Source of the DNA: Coriobacteriales bacterium
Lineage (GTDB): Bacteria; Actinomycetota; Coriobacteriia; Coriobacteriales; UBA8131
Direction: 5' to 3'
Assembly: GCA_031268525.1 (NCBI GenBank)
Contig: JAIRXA010000085.1
Location: forward strand, 1 to 34,759
DNA: 34,759 nucleotides
Part shown: in pieces, positions 15,691 to 23,777 of the stretch
How positions within the stretch are numbered: position 1 is the first letter of the stretch
Layout: each line of letters begins with the position of its first letter
Made by a program: the position numbers and the translations under genes
Notes under the pieces: generated by a model
Told to the model about the DNA's origin: nothing
What the model saw: the letters and a program-made list of their open reading frames with translations, nothing else
Database searches by the model: none

Positions 15691-16422
15691 CTAATCGTTA
15701 AGCCAGTCGCAGGTGTCCTGCTCAAAGTTGTCCGGCTGTACTGCGGTCTTTACCTTGTCGCCAGGGCTAGACTCGGATACAGCGCGCATCGACTTATGTA
15801 CCCAATCGAATAATTTGGTAAAGTCATAGTCAGTCAGCCGCGTCACTTTCTCCCCAGCCAGCTTGTGAAGCGTCTCAGAACTGTAGCTGCCGCAGCCAAA
15901 TGCCAGCAGCTTCAGCTTGCCGTCCGCCTCCATCTGCCTCACAACCTCGGCGGCTTCGTCTACAGGCGTGTTGGGATAGCCGTCCGTAATGAGCAACACC
16001 CAAGGCTTATAGGGTCGGATGCCCTGACTGAGGTAACGGCGGTACTGGTTATCCACTTCGGTGAGGGCCGCCTTGACAGCCTTGTTCATTTCGGTGCTAC
16101 CCTCTGGTCGCAAGGTGTGATCAGCCATGGCAGTCACCGGCGCAAACGGCTGGATGTACTTGTTGGCATCGCTGAAGGTGATAATACCAACATCAAGCAC
16201 ACTGGCAGTCTTCGGGTCCTTGAGCATGTCGCGTTTGAATCGAGCAATTCCCTTGTTCAGCTCGTCGATCGGGGTACCAGACATAGACCCCGACACGTCC
16301 ACAAGTAGCATCAAGGCCTCGCGGTTCAGTGTCGACATCTCGATTGCCGTGCTTGGCCCGTCCCGAAAAAACCCGTCGTCGTGACTGTCGGAGCCTTGAT
16401 TTTTCCTGCCGAAAATAGACAT
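15691..16422 (-). CDS. TerY-like von Willebrand factor A domain protein
   Basis: The 243-residue protein has a full MIDAS metal site: DVSGSMS (42-48), Thr in EGSTEM (near 110) and Asp in LITDGYPN (147). The size and sequence order match TerY, the vWA member of tellurite-resistance-linked TerY-P modules, where it acts as a scaffold or phosphorylation target in the cytoplasm. The tail is short and acidic. A GAGGT site supports the ATG. It is the first gene of the minus-strand operon and faces the SNF2 gene across a 326-base divergent region. Confidence 0.87.
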   Translation of the reverse strand: MSIFGRKNQGSDSHDDGFFRDGPSTAIEMSTLNREALMLLVDVSGSMSGTPIDELNKGIARFKRDMLKDPKTASVLDVGIITFSDANKYIQPFAPVTAMADHTLRPEGSTEMNKAVKAALTEVDNQYRRYLSQGIRPYKPWVLLITDGYPNTPVDEAAEVVRQMEADGKLKLLAFGCGSYSSETLHKLAGEKVTRLTDYDFTKLFDWVHKSMRAVSESSPGDKVKTAVQPDNFEQDTCDWLND

Positions 16423-16748
16423 AGTGATACCTCTTTCTGTCTTGGTTGGTGGCGTCCCGTCACCTTGTCATTTCTCATACTGAAGCCTTCAGTGTATGTG
16501 TCGGAATTTTCAACTTGAGTATTCATGGCTCCACGAATTCGTTTCGGGCGAAACCGTAGGCCTATAAAGGACAGAGGAGTTCGATAGGGATTTCCATCAT
16601 CCGTTCGTGCATGCTCTGAGTGAGCTTGATTGAGTGTAACGTGCGTCGCCGACGACTATCGAGAATTCCGTTCACTCGTCCCGGGCAGATAAGCTTTTCT
16701 CATTTATTGATGGGCGTACTGCGCCCTGATTCGAGAAAGGTGAACGCA
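16423..16748. promoter_or_regulatory. Divergent intergenic region with two adjoining palindromes
   Basis: The 326 bases separate the TerY-P operon (minus) from the SNF2 operon (plus), so both promoters should lie here. Two short symmetric elements adjoin: ACGAATTCGT at 16533-16542 and GTTTCGggcGAAAC at 16541-16554. A small hairpin, GGGCG-TACTG-CGCCC, lies about 20 bases before the SNF2 start. I could not pick a clear -35/-10 pair. A shared operator is plausible. Confidence 0.4.
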
Positions 16749-19700
16749 ATGGCAATCACTGAGATCGAACTGATACCACTTGACGACCGGTCTTCGGGGG
16801 GTGCAGCAGTTAATGCTGCCTTACTTGGTCCCAGACAAGCTCTGACCTTATCGGTGCGAAACCTGGGCAAGGTAGATCCTGAGTATATCGCCCGGCTCTG
16901 TGGTGTTTCCACCGAGGATGCCATCGACAGGCTCAGTGGCCATATCTATCAAAACCCTGAAACCTGGCAAGGCGATGCAATGCAGGGCTGGGAGCTTGCC
17001 GGGGGATACCTCTCGGGCAACGTCTACCTCAAACTGGACGCCGCTTTGAGAGCCCGCAGCAACTCGAACGCCCACGGACGTTTTGAGGCCAACATTCAGG
17101 CGCTCAAGGAGGTGCTGCCAGCCGCTATACCGTTTGCCAACATCTACTACGGCCTCGGCACGCCGTGGATCAAAGAGAGCATCTACAACGCCTTTGTAAA
17201 GGAGGTGCTGTTCGGTATCAGCGGTGGGGGTCGACTAGATCTGGTCACATACGACAAGGCCAAGAACAAGTGGTGTATCCGCTCCAAGCGCAAGTTGTCC
17301 AAGTCAACACGCGGCGATTTTGGCACCACCTATCAGGGTTGCGGTACTCTTGAGCTTTTAGAGGATCGCATGAATCTCAAGTCCACAGTTGTTAAGCATG
17401 AGATCAGCGATCCTGCCGCCAAGGGCGGGACTCGCAGGGTCACAGACGAGAAGGCCACCGCTTTTACTCAACGCCAGCAGGAACGCCTTGGAGAAGCATT
17501 CGTCACATGGGTAGGTAATAACGAGGCTGTTCAGTGCAGCATCGCATCCAGTTTTAACGCTCGTTTCGGCTACATGCTCCGCAAGAGGTTCAGCGGCAGT
17601 TATCTTGATTTCCCAGGTCTTGCAGAGGGTATCGAGCTGTTCCAGTGTCAAAGGGATGCGATCGCCCGCATCCTGCTCACCCCCAACACTCTGCTTGCCC
17701 ATGAGGTAGGTGTCGGCAAGACTTACACCATGATCGTCTCTGGCATGCTGATGCGTCAGATGGGAATCTCCAGCAAAAATCTCTATGCCGTACCAAACGA
17801 TATTGTGGGGCAGTGGGAAGACTTCTTCCGTACCCTCTACCCAGAGGCAGCCATACTCGTCATCACTCCTGACGTGATGGTGCCCACACTTAGGAACGAG
17901 ACACTTAAGGAGGCCTGCACCGGCGACTACGATGCCATCATAATGTCGCACAGCGTATTTGAGCGCATCCCCCTGCGCCGCCCGCCAAAGCCTGTCGAGC
18001 GACGTGGCAGTAGCAAGAAGGCGGAGTCCTGCAAGCCCTACAAGCATGTCTTGTACTGGTTTGAAGACTTGGGCGTAAACACGCTGTTCATTGATGAGGT
18101 GCATAAGTATAAGAACATTCCGCTGCACAGCCGCATCAACAACGTATATGGCCTCAACATAACCGGCGCCGACACGTCTGCTGACGTTTTGGCCAAGGTG
18201 CGCTGTGTACAGAAAATGAACGGTGGCGGAGGCGTGGTGCTCGCCACTGGCACCCCCATCACCAATTCTCTCGCAGACGTGTTCGCCTGGCAGTCGATGT
18301 GTCAGCCCTCACTGCTCAAAATGCTCAACATAGACACCTTTGACAAGTGGGTGTCCACCTTCGCTGAGCGCACTGAGGAATACGAGATAACCCTCGCTGG
18401 CAAGCCGCGTCTGACCACACGCTTCCGGTGCTTTTGCAACCTCCCTGAGCTAGCGTCTCTCATGAGCCAGTTCACCGACTTTCACCGGCTCGACATGCGG
18501 GATGACCTGCCAAAACTTGACAAGTATAGCGAGCATGTTGTGGCTATGAATGAATATCAGGAGTGGGTATTCGAGGATTTCTCGGGCCGCATCGAGAAGA
18601 TCAGGTGCAGGCAGGTGCATCCCAAGGACGACAACATGCTGATGGTCTACACTGATGCCCGCAAGACCTCTCTGGATGTGCGTCTGTTCGACACCGCTTT
18701 CGTGAGCAAAATGGAGTGCAAGGTGCAACGCTGCGCTCGACAGATCTACGAGATCTACCTCGCGGGTGCGGATGGGCTACTCACACAACTCGTATTCTGT
18801 GACACGTCCACACCCAAGAATAGTTTTAACATATTCGACGAGTTGACCAACGAGTTGCTTGCGCTGGGAATCCCGCGCAGCGAGATCGCTTTTGTGCAAG
18901 ACAACACCACCACCGAGCAGTATAAAAAGGCATTGGTCGCCGAGATGAACTCGGGACGGGTGCGCATCTTGGTAGGCTCGACCGCCAAGGGCGGCACAGG
19001 CTTCAACGTCCAGGAGCGGCTGGTTGCCATACATCATCTCGACACACCCTGGCGCCCCGCAGACATGATCCAGCGCGAGGGGCGTGGCCTGCGCCCAGGC
19101 AACACCAATAAGCAGCTCTTTATTTACCGCTACCTCACAGAAAAGAGCTTTGATGCCTACCAGTATCAGATATTGGAGACCAAACAGGAGCTGATAGCCC
19201 AGTTCATGTCAGGGTCCTTCCCTTTCCGCGAAGTGGAGGATTTGGGAGCGGCAGTGCTGGACTACGGCCAGGTAAAAGCGCTTTTGGAGGATAACCCCCG
19301 CATCAAGGAGCGCCTGGACATCGCGAACGACATAACGCGGCTGCGTCTCCTGCTCAAGGGCGACGAGGAGAACCGTTTGGCGCTCAGAAGTGAACTGGCG
19401 GCCATACCAGCCAAGATCGCCGAGATGGACGCGCATCTGGCCGCGGCAAGTGCCGATAGTCTAACCGCCGCAGCCGCGCCCGCTCCGCTTGCAACACAAG
19501 AGGACAGGAAGCGGCACGGGGCGTACATCCTCTGGGCGGCAGAGGATATCGCTTGCGGCGAGCGCCGGGAGCTGGGTTCCTACCGAGGATTCGGCCTAAG
19601 CATTGCCAAGGAAGCCGAGGGCGAAGACCTCGCAGTGTACGCCGTACTCGACGGGCAAGGGCAGTACAGGGTCAAGCTGGGTGAGAGTGCCGCAGGCGCT

Positions 19701-19895
19701 ATAACCCGTCTGGATAACCGTCTCTCCCGCCTCGCCAAGGACATTGAGGACATGAAAGTCGACAGGGAGGCGCTCATCAATCGTCGCGACGACATCGCCA
19801 ATTCGCTGGGTACCCCCGAGAGCTACAGCTCTCAGATAAAGGCCAAACAGCTCAAGCTGGACGAGCTGGATACACAGATACAGGAAGGTGCGTGA
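16749..19895 (+). CDS. Large SNF2-type (SF2) helicase, DarB/LtrC-like
   Basis: This 1048-residue protein is a DNA-translocating ATPase of the SF2/SNF2 group. Walker A is LAHEVGVGKTYT (316-327), motif II FIDEVHKYKN (448-457), motif III LATGTPITN (498-506), motifs V-VI STAKGGTGFNVQERL and QREGRGLRPGN (744-785). The N-terminus has WELAGGYLSGNVYLKL, found in the helicase half of DarB/LtrC-like proteins of conjugative elements and phages, but no methylase motif (NPPY) is visible. The C-terminus is a coiled coil (about 985-1048). The ATG at 16749 follows AAAGGTG; an earlier in-frame ATG at 16620 has no such support. The next gene overlaps its stop by four bases (GTGA). Confidence 0.87.
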   Translation: MAITEIELIPLDDRSSGGAAVNAALLGPRQALTLSVRNLGKVDPEYIARLCGVSTEDAIDRLSGHIYQNPETWQGDAMQGWELAGGYLSGNVYLKLDAALRARSNSNAHGRFEANIQALKEVLPAAIPFANIYYGLGTPWIKESIYNAFVKEVLFGISGGGRLDLVTYDKAKNKWCIRSKRKLSKSTRGDFGTTYQGCGTLELLEDRMNLKSTVVKHEISDPAAKGGTRRVTDEKATAFTQRQQERLGEAFVTWVGNNEAVQCSIASSFNARFGYMLRKRFSGSYLDFPGLAEGIELFQCQRDAIARILLTPNTLLAHEVGVGKTYTMIVSGMLMRQMGISSKNLYAVPNDIVGQWEDFFRTLYPEAAILVITPDVMVPTLRNETLKEACTGDYDAIIMSHSVFERIPLRRPPKPVERRGSSKKAESCKPYKHVLYWFEDLGVNTLFIDEVHKYKNIPLHSRINNVYGLNITGADTSADVLAKVRCVQKMNGGGGVVLATGTPITNSLADVFAWQSMCQPSLLKMLNIDTFDKWVSTFAERTEEYEITLAGKPRLTTRFRCFCNLPELASLMSQFTDFHRLDMRDDLPKLDKYSEHVVAMNEYQEWVFEDFSGRIEKIRCRQVHPKDDNMLMVYTDARKTSLDVRLFDTAFVSKMECKVQRCARQIYEIYLAGADGLLTQLVFCDTSTPKNSFNIFDELTNELLALGIPRSEIAFVQDNTTTEQYKKALVAEMNSGRVRILVGSTAKGGTGFNVQERLVAIHHLDTPWRPADMIQREGRGLRPGNTNKQLFIYRYLTEKSFDAYQYQILETKQELIAQFMSGSFPFREVEDLGAAVLDYGQVKALLEDNPRIKERLDIANDITRLRLLLKGDEENRLALRSELAAIPAKIAEMDAHLAAASADSLTAAAAPAPLATQEDRKRHGAYILWAAEDIACGERRELGSYRGFGLSIAKEAEGEDLAVYAVLDGQGQYRVKLGESAAGAITRLDNRLSRLAKDIEDMKVDREALINRRDDIANSLGTPESYSSQIKAKQLKLDELDTQIQEGA

Positions 19896-21004
19896 TCCAG
19901 ATGAAGAAGGATGCCAATACAGGCGTTGCCCTGCAGGCAGCCATCAGTTCGGTCGCTGACCTCTATGTTGGCGCTCTCAATCAGGGGCTCTCGCCATCCA
20001 ACTTACCTCCGTTCATGCTTTGGGGGCCGCCGGGGGTCGGCAAGTCGCAGGGCGTGAGGCAGATCGCGCTCGACGTTGGGAAGCGCACTGGCAGGAAGGC
20101 CGTAGTCACCGACGTGCGTCTGATGCTCTTCAATCCCGTAGACCTGCGTGGCATACCGGTGGCCAATGCCGAGCGTACGCTAGCGGTTTGGCTCAAGCCG
20201 GAGGTTTTTGATATGGACGCCGACGACGGCATCGTCAACGTCCTGTTTTTGGACGAGATCAGTGCCGCACCACCGTCCGTGCAGGCCACGGCCTACCAGA
20301 TCACCTTGGATCGCCGCATCGGCGAACATAGGCTGCCAGATAACTGCATCGTCATAGCAGCAGGCAACCGTGTGACCGACCGCTCGGTGGCCTACAAAAT
20401 GCCCAAGGCACTCGCGAACCGGCTTTGCCACATCGACGTGCGTGCGGACCACAGGACGTGGAAGGCTTGGGCTGTGCGATCTGGCATAGACCCCCGCATC
20501 CTGGGCTTCTTGGAGTTTCAGCCAGACCGGCTCATGCGTTTTGACACTGCGACAGACGACCATGCCTTCGCCACGCCACGCTCTTGGGAGATGCTCAGCC
20601 GCGTGCTCGACTGCCTCACTGGCGATGACAGCGGGCTATTTCTACTGACGTCGGGCTGTGTTGGCGAGGGGGTGGCTACGGAGTTCCTCACCTGGATTGA
20701 TGTTTATGATAGTCTGCCCGACATTGCTGCCATCTTTGACGGCAAGGATGTTGAGGTGCCCAAATCGACTGACGCCTTATATGCGCTCGTTTCCTCGATG
20801 GTTGCCTACGCCAGGGACAACCTGGATGATGAATGGCGCATCGAACGCTCAATAGCCTACGGGACACGCCTGCCAGTGGATTATACGGTTGTACTCTTCC
20901 GCGATTACCAATCTATCAGTGAGCAGTCTAAGCGTTTGCTCATGCGCTCAGAAGCTCTCAACGACTGGAGCATAGCACACGGGAGATTCTTTAATGATAT
21001 CTGA
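19892..21004 (+). CDS. MoxR-like AAA+ ATPase
   Basis: The 370-residue protein is a cytoplasmic AAA+ ATPase of the MoxR type. Walker A is LWGPPGVGKSQG (43-54), Walker B VLFLDEISAAP (117-127) and sensor 1 IAAGNR (155-160); an ANRL segment follows. MoxR proteins act with vWA partners to remodel or insert cofactors into targets. The GTG start at 19892 overlaps the helicase stop and has AGGAAGG upstream; an ATG at 19901 is an alternative. Its end overlaps the vWA gene by 11 bases, so the three genes form one operon. Confidence 0.85.
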   Translation: MIQMKKDANTGVALQAAISSVADLYVGALNQGLSPSNLPPFMLWGPPGVGKSQGVRQIALDVGKRTGRKAVVTDVRLMLFNPVDLRGIPVANAERTLAVWLKPEVFDMDADDGIVNVLFLDEISAAPPSVQATAYQITLDRRIGEHRLPDNCIVIAAGNRVTDRSVAYKMPKALANRLCHIDVRADHRTWKAWAVRSGIDPRILGFLEFQPDRLMRFDTATDDHAFATPRSWEMLSRVLDCLTGDDSGLFLLTSGCVGEGVATEFLTWIDVYDSLPDIAAIFDGKDVEVPKSTDALYALVSSMVAYARDNLDDEWRIERSIAYGTRLPVDYTVVLFRDYQSISEQSKRLLMRSEALNDWSIAHGRFFNDI

Positions 21005-22280
21005 TGACGGATACGCGCGCAGAGCTGCGGATCGGCTCCTGCGCTCGCGCACGCGCCTGCTGCTCGACCATGGTTTCTTTGGACTACTGCTGATGCACAT
21101 GCACTTCGCCCTGGACGATACATTCGGCATGGCGGCGACAGACGGCGACTTCATCTACTTCTCCCCAGAGTTTCTGGCAAACATCAGCGACGAGGAGTTG
21201 GACTTCATCATGATGCACGAGGTGATGCATACAGCGCTTGCCCACACCTCGCGTGTCAGCGAGCGGGACAGTTTCGCCTTCAACGTGGCCTGCGACATCG
21301 TGGTTAACTCTATCATCATCAAGGAGATGGGAAGGGGGTCGTTCTCGCTCGAGAAGTATGGCCCAGCCATGCACCTGGCGCCCAGTGGCAGGGAGGGTTA
21401 TCTCTACTCCGCTGAGGAGGTCTACGAGATGCTTGGTAAATACAAATTACAGTGCGACCAGGCCTCTGATGGAGCAGGAGGAGGCACAGCGAAAGGCAAA
21501 GGTGCGGCCAGTGGCAGGCGTGAAGCGAACGGCAGAGGTACGGCCAGTGGCAGGCGTGAAACGAACGACAGAGGCGAGATACTTGATGACCACTCGCGCT
21601 GGGGCAAGCATGCTGGTGACGACAGGCATCAGGCGACTTGGCGGCAGCGCATCCTGGCTGCTGCAAAGGCTATGGAGCGCAGGGAACGGGATTGCGGCAG
21701 GCTCCCGCTGTTCGCTGAGAGGCTTGTCAGGGAGCTTGCGGAGTCAAAGGTGGACTGGCGCTCCGTACTTCAGAATTTCATTCAGGAGGAGGTCTTCGAC
21801 TACGGCTTCCAGCCACCGGACAAGCGCTACCAGGATGGCGACTTCCTGCTGCCAGACTTCAACGATAAGCGCAACGTGCTACACAACGTCATGTTCTACG
21901 TCGATGCTTCCGGGTCGGTATCCAACCAGGAACTTGTCGAAGCCATGAGCGAGGTCGTCGGGGCGGTCGAGCAGTTCGGCGGCTGCCTGACTGGCTACGT
22001 CTCCTTCTTTGACGCGAAGGTTGGCAAGCCCCTGCCATTCGATGATGTGTCCGACCTTAACAGAGCTGCCGTGTGCGGCGGTGGCGGCACCAGCTTCCAG
22101 ACCGTGTTCGATAGCCTCCAAGGTTTTGCCAAAGACAACCCCGTCTCCTGCGCCATAGTACTCACAGATGGCTATGCGCCCTACCCTGCAGAGAGTGCAG
22201 CGGCAGATATACCGATACTCTGGCTCATCAACAACGAGAAGAAGACCCCTCCTTGGGGACTGGTAGTGAGGATGGATTAA
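20994..22280 (+). CDS. HEXXH metallopeptidase-vWA protein (DUF2201-like), MoxR partner
   Basis: The 428-residue protein joins a zinc-peptidase-like domain and a vWA domain. HEVMH (75-79) with Asp in FNVACDIVVN (near 101) forms a likely zinc site; the MIDAS motif is YVDASGSVS (302-310), with Thr in GGTSFQT and Asp in LTDGYAP. This layout matches DUF2201-type proteins encoded beside MoxR ATPases. Between the domains lies a Gly/Arg-rich stretch that is a tandem duplication in DNA. The start is supported by GGGAGA upstream. Whether it cleaves protein is untested. Confidence 0.85.
   Translation: MISDDGYARRAADRLLRSRTRLLLDHGFFGLLLMHMHFALDDTFGMAATDGDFIYFSPEFLANISDEELDFIMMHEVMHTALAHTSRVSERDSFAFNVACDIVVNSIIIKEMGRGSFSLEKYGPAMHLAPSGREGYLYSAEEVYEMLGKYKLQCDQASDGAGGGTAKGKGAASGRREANGRGTASGRRETNDRGEILDDHSRWGKHAGDDRHQATWRQRILAAAKAMERRERDCGRLPLFAERLVRELAESKVDWRSVLQNFIQEEVFDYGFQPPDKRYQDGDFLLPDFNDKRNVLHNVMFYVDASGSVSNQELVEAMSEVVGAVEQFGGCLTGYVSFFDAKVGKPLPFDDVSDLNRAAVCGGGGTSFQTVFDSLQGFAKDNPVSCAIVLTDGYAPYPAESAAADIPILWLINNEKKTPPWGLVVRMD
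21501..21572 (+). repeat. In-frame 36-base tandem duplication
   Basis: Two 36-base units (21501-21536 and 21537-21572) differ at three positions, all G to A. They encode GAASGRREANGR and GTASGRRETNDR in the linker of the HEXXH-vWA protein. The linker tolerates length change because the unit is in frame. Confidence 0.8.
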
Positions 22281-22302
22281 GCAGACAGATGAAGAACTCG
22301 GA

Positions 22303-22791
22303 TTACTCTACTGTTTTGCTGGGCTTCGCCAGCACATCATTGAGGCCAATGTAGCCTCTGGAGAAAGCCAAGAGCTTGAGACTGTATGTATCCATCAGCT
22401 TGTTTGAGTAGGAGACGATCTCATCAATTATCTCAGCTGTAACTACCATGTCCTTATAGCGTGAACTGTTGCGATAGATAATCTCACGCATCTCCGTCAC
22501 CACCGAAAACGAGCCACTGAGCAAAGTCGTGTTGATGAGACAGCACGCCCACATGGCTTCTTCCAGTTTTTCTGTCGGGAGGCTGAATGGCAGGAAGCTA
22601 GCGACGGTGATCCGCTCGCCTTTTCCGTTTGTTTCTATAAAGAAGCAGGCGTCCAGGTCTTTACCTCTGATGTTGTAGTGGATGGTGAGCTCTTTGTCGT
22701 CGGCCTCATAATGCCAGCCGCGTTTGTCAAAATAACTCTTAATCGTCGCGTACGTTGCTGTTGCGTTTGATGTCTTGGTCTTGTCTCCCAT
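22303..22791 (-). CDS. YbjN-like (type III chaperone-fold) protein
   Basis: The 162-residue protein has the alternating helix and strand pattern of YbjN-like proteins: an N-terminal helix ATIKSYFDKRGWHYEADD, then strands LTIHYNIRG and ACFFIETNG, and a helix after FSLPTEKLEEAMWACCLINTT. Such domains bind partner proteins as chaperone-like adaptors. A GGGAGG site seven bases upstream supports the ATG at 22791. It follows the DUF5663 gene by two bases and is the last gene of the HerA operon, convergent with the vWA gene. The assignment rests on pattern, not on a catalytic motif. Confidence 0.6.
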   Translation of the reverse strand: MGDKTKTSNATATYATIKSYFDKRGWHYEADDKELTIHYNIRGKDLDACFFIETNGKGERITVASFLPFSLPTEKLEEAMWACCLINTTLLSGSFSVVTEMREIIYRNSSRYKDMVVTAEIIDEIVSYSNKLMDTYSLKLLAFSRGYIGLNDVLAKPSKTVE

Positions 22792-22793
22792 GG

Positions 22794-23777
22794 TTAATCC
22801 TCCCGAGTATTCATCCAAAGGCCGATCAGTCCTTTGGTGTCTATTTCGCCTTTGTTCAACGCTTCGAAGTGAGGGTAGAGATCATCCACTGTGCGAAGCG
22901 TGCTGTAGAGCATCACACCAAACAGCTTGTTCCCTGGTAGGCTGCTACGGTAGTAGGCGGAGGAAACATAGTCCAGCCTGTCACGCTCTGGGTCAAAAAT
23001 AAAGCATCCGACCGACAGATACTGGTTTATTTCGTTTATGCATCTTAGGAATTCGCTGCCTTGGGCTGCGTCGATAGCAAGTATTACCTTTGCGACTATT
23101 CGCAGACATCCAGACTGAGGAATTACCCTGAAACAAACAGGCACTCTCGTGCTCCTGAACTTGATAGCTGTGGTAATGGTGCGTTTTTCATCATCGCTGG
23201 AGTACAGCAATTCCTCATTGTCAAGAAAAGCGCAGAGTTTGCCAAAAATCAATTCAGCCTGCCCCAACTCATCCAAGCCGTCCATGTCAGCTCGCTCCAA
23301 GAGTTTGCGCCGCGCGGCATCTTCTGAAGCAATCTTCTCAAGTATTGCGGCACTGCGCTCCGTCAACTCCTTCTTAATCTCGCCGAAGACAGCAGCTACC
23401 ACCATGCGATAGTCCGGGCAATTTCTCGCAAGCCACATCATTGCGCCGAACTCGCTCATTATGGCCTCCGAATCCAAGCTCTGGCCATGCGAGGCTCTGT
23501 TCTCGTAGAAGCGCTCGAGCGTCTGACGGTTCTCGGGTATGTCGAGAGGGAAGTTACGACTCAGCCATCCGCGCATTATCTCGGTGTCTTTGTCTACAAA
23601 CGCCCCAAACTCATCGATTATCTCATCGCTCAGGCCTTCGGTTATCTTTTTTCCAACGCGCATCTCCAAATCGGCATATAGGTCCGAAATGAACCGAGTC
23701 TTCCGTTTTTCCGGCATCGAGCCAAGCCCTATCTCTTCGAGAAAGTCGTTGTCTAGTTTGAGCTTATCCATTATCAT
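22794..23777 (-). CDS. DUF5663 plus YbjN-like adaptor protein
   Basis: The 327-residue protein begins with a DUF5663-like helical domain: FLEEIGLGSMPEKRKTRFI, YADLEMRVGKKITEGLSDEI, DEFGAF (about residues 12-58). A second, partial copy of similar helices lies near WLARNCPDYRMVVAAVFGEI. The C-terminal 130 residues resemble the YbjN fold of the next gene (strands TITTAIKF, VPVCFRVI, then RCINEINQYLSVGCFIFD). DUF5663 is often attached to secretion or DNA-transfer ATPases, which fits its position. The ATG at 23777 overlaps the HerA stop (ATGA); an ATG six bases later is possible. Confidence 0.7.
   Translation of the reverse strand: MIMDKLKLDNDFLEEIGLGSMPEKRKTRFISDLYADLEMRVGKKITEGLSDEIIDEFGAFVDKDTEIMRGWLSRNFPLDIPENRQTLERFYENRASHGQSLDSEAIMSEFGAMMWLARNCPDYRMVVAAVFGEIKKELTERSAAILEKIASEDAARRKLLERADMDGLDELGQAELIFGKLCAFLDNEELLYSSDDEKRTITTAIKFRSTRVPVCFRVIPQSGCLRIVAKVILAIDAAQGSEFLRCINEINQYLSVGCFIFDPERDRLDYVSSAYYRSSLPGNKLFGVMLYSTLRTVDDLYPHFEALNKGEIDTKGLIGLWMNTRED

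Noticed and set aside
16620-16748. Upstream extension of the SNF2 protein
   Set aside because: The extension is rich in Arg and lacks a ribosome site, whereas the ATG at 16749 has AAAGGTG.
17358-18128. Minus-strand frame inside the helicase gene
   Set aside because: It is a shadow of the helicase; the helicase motifs are in the plus frame.
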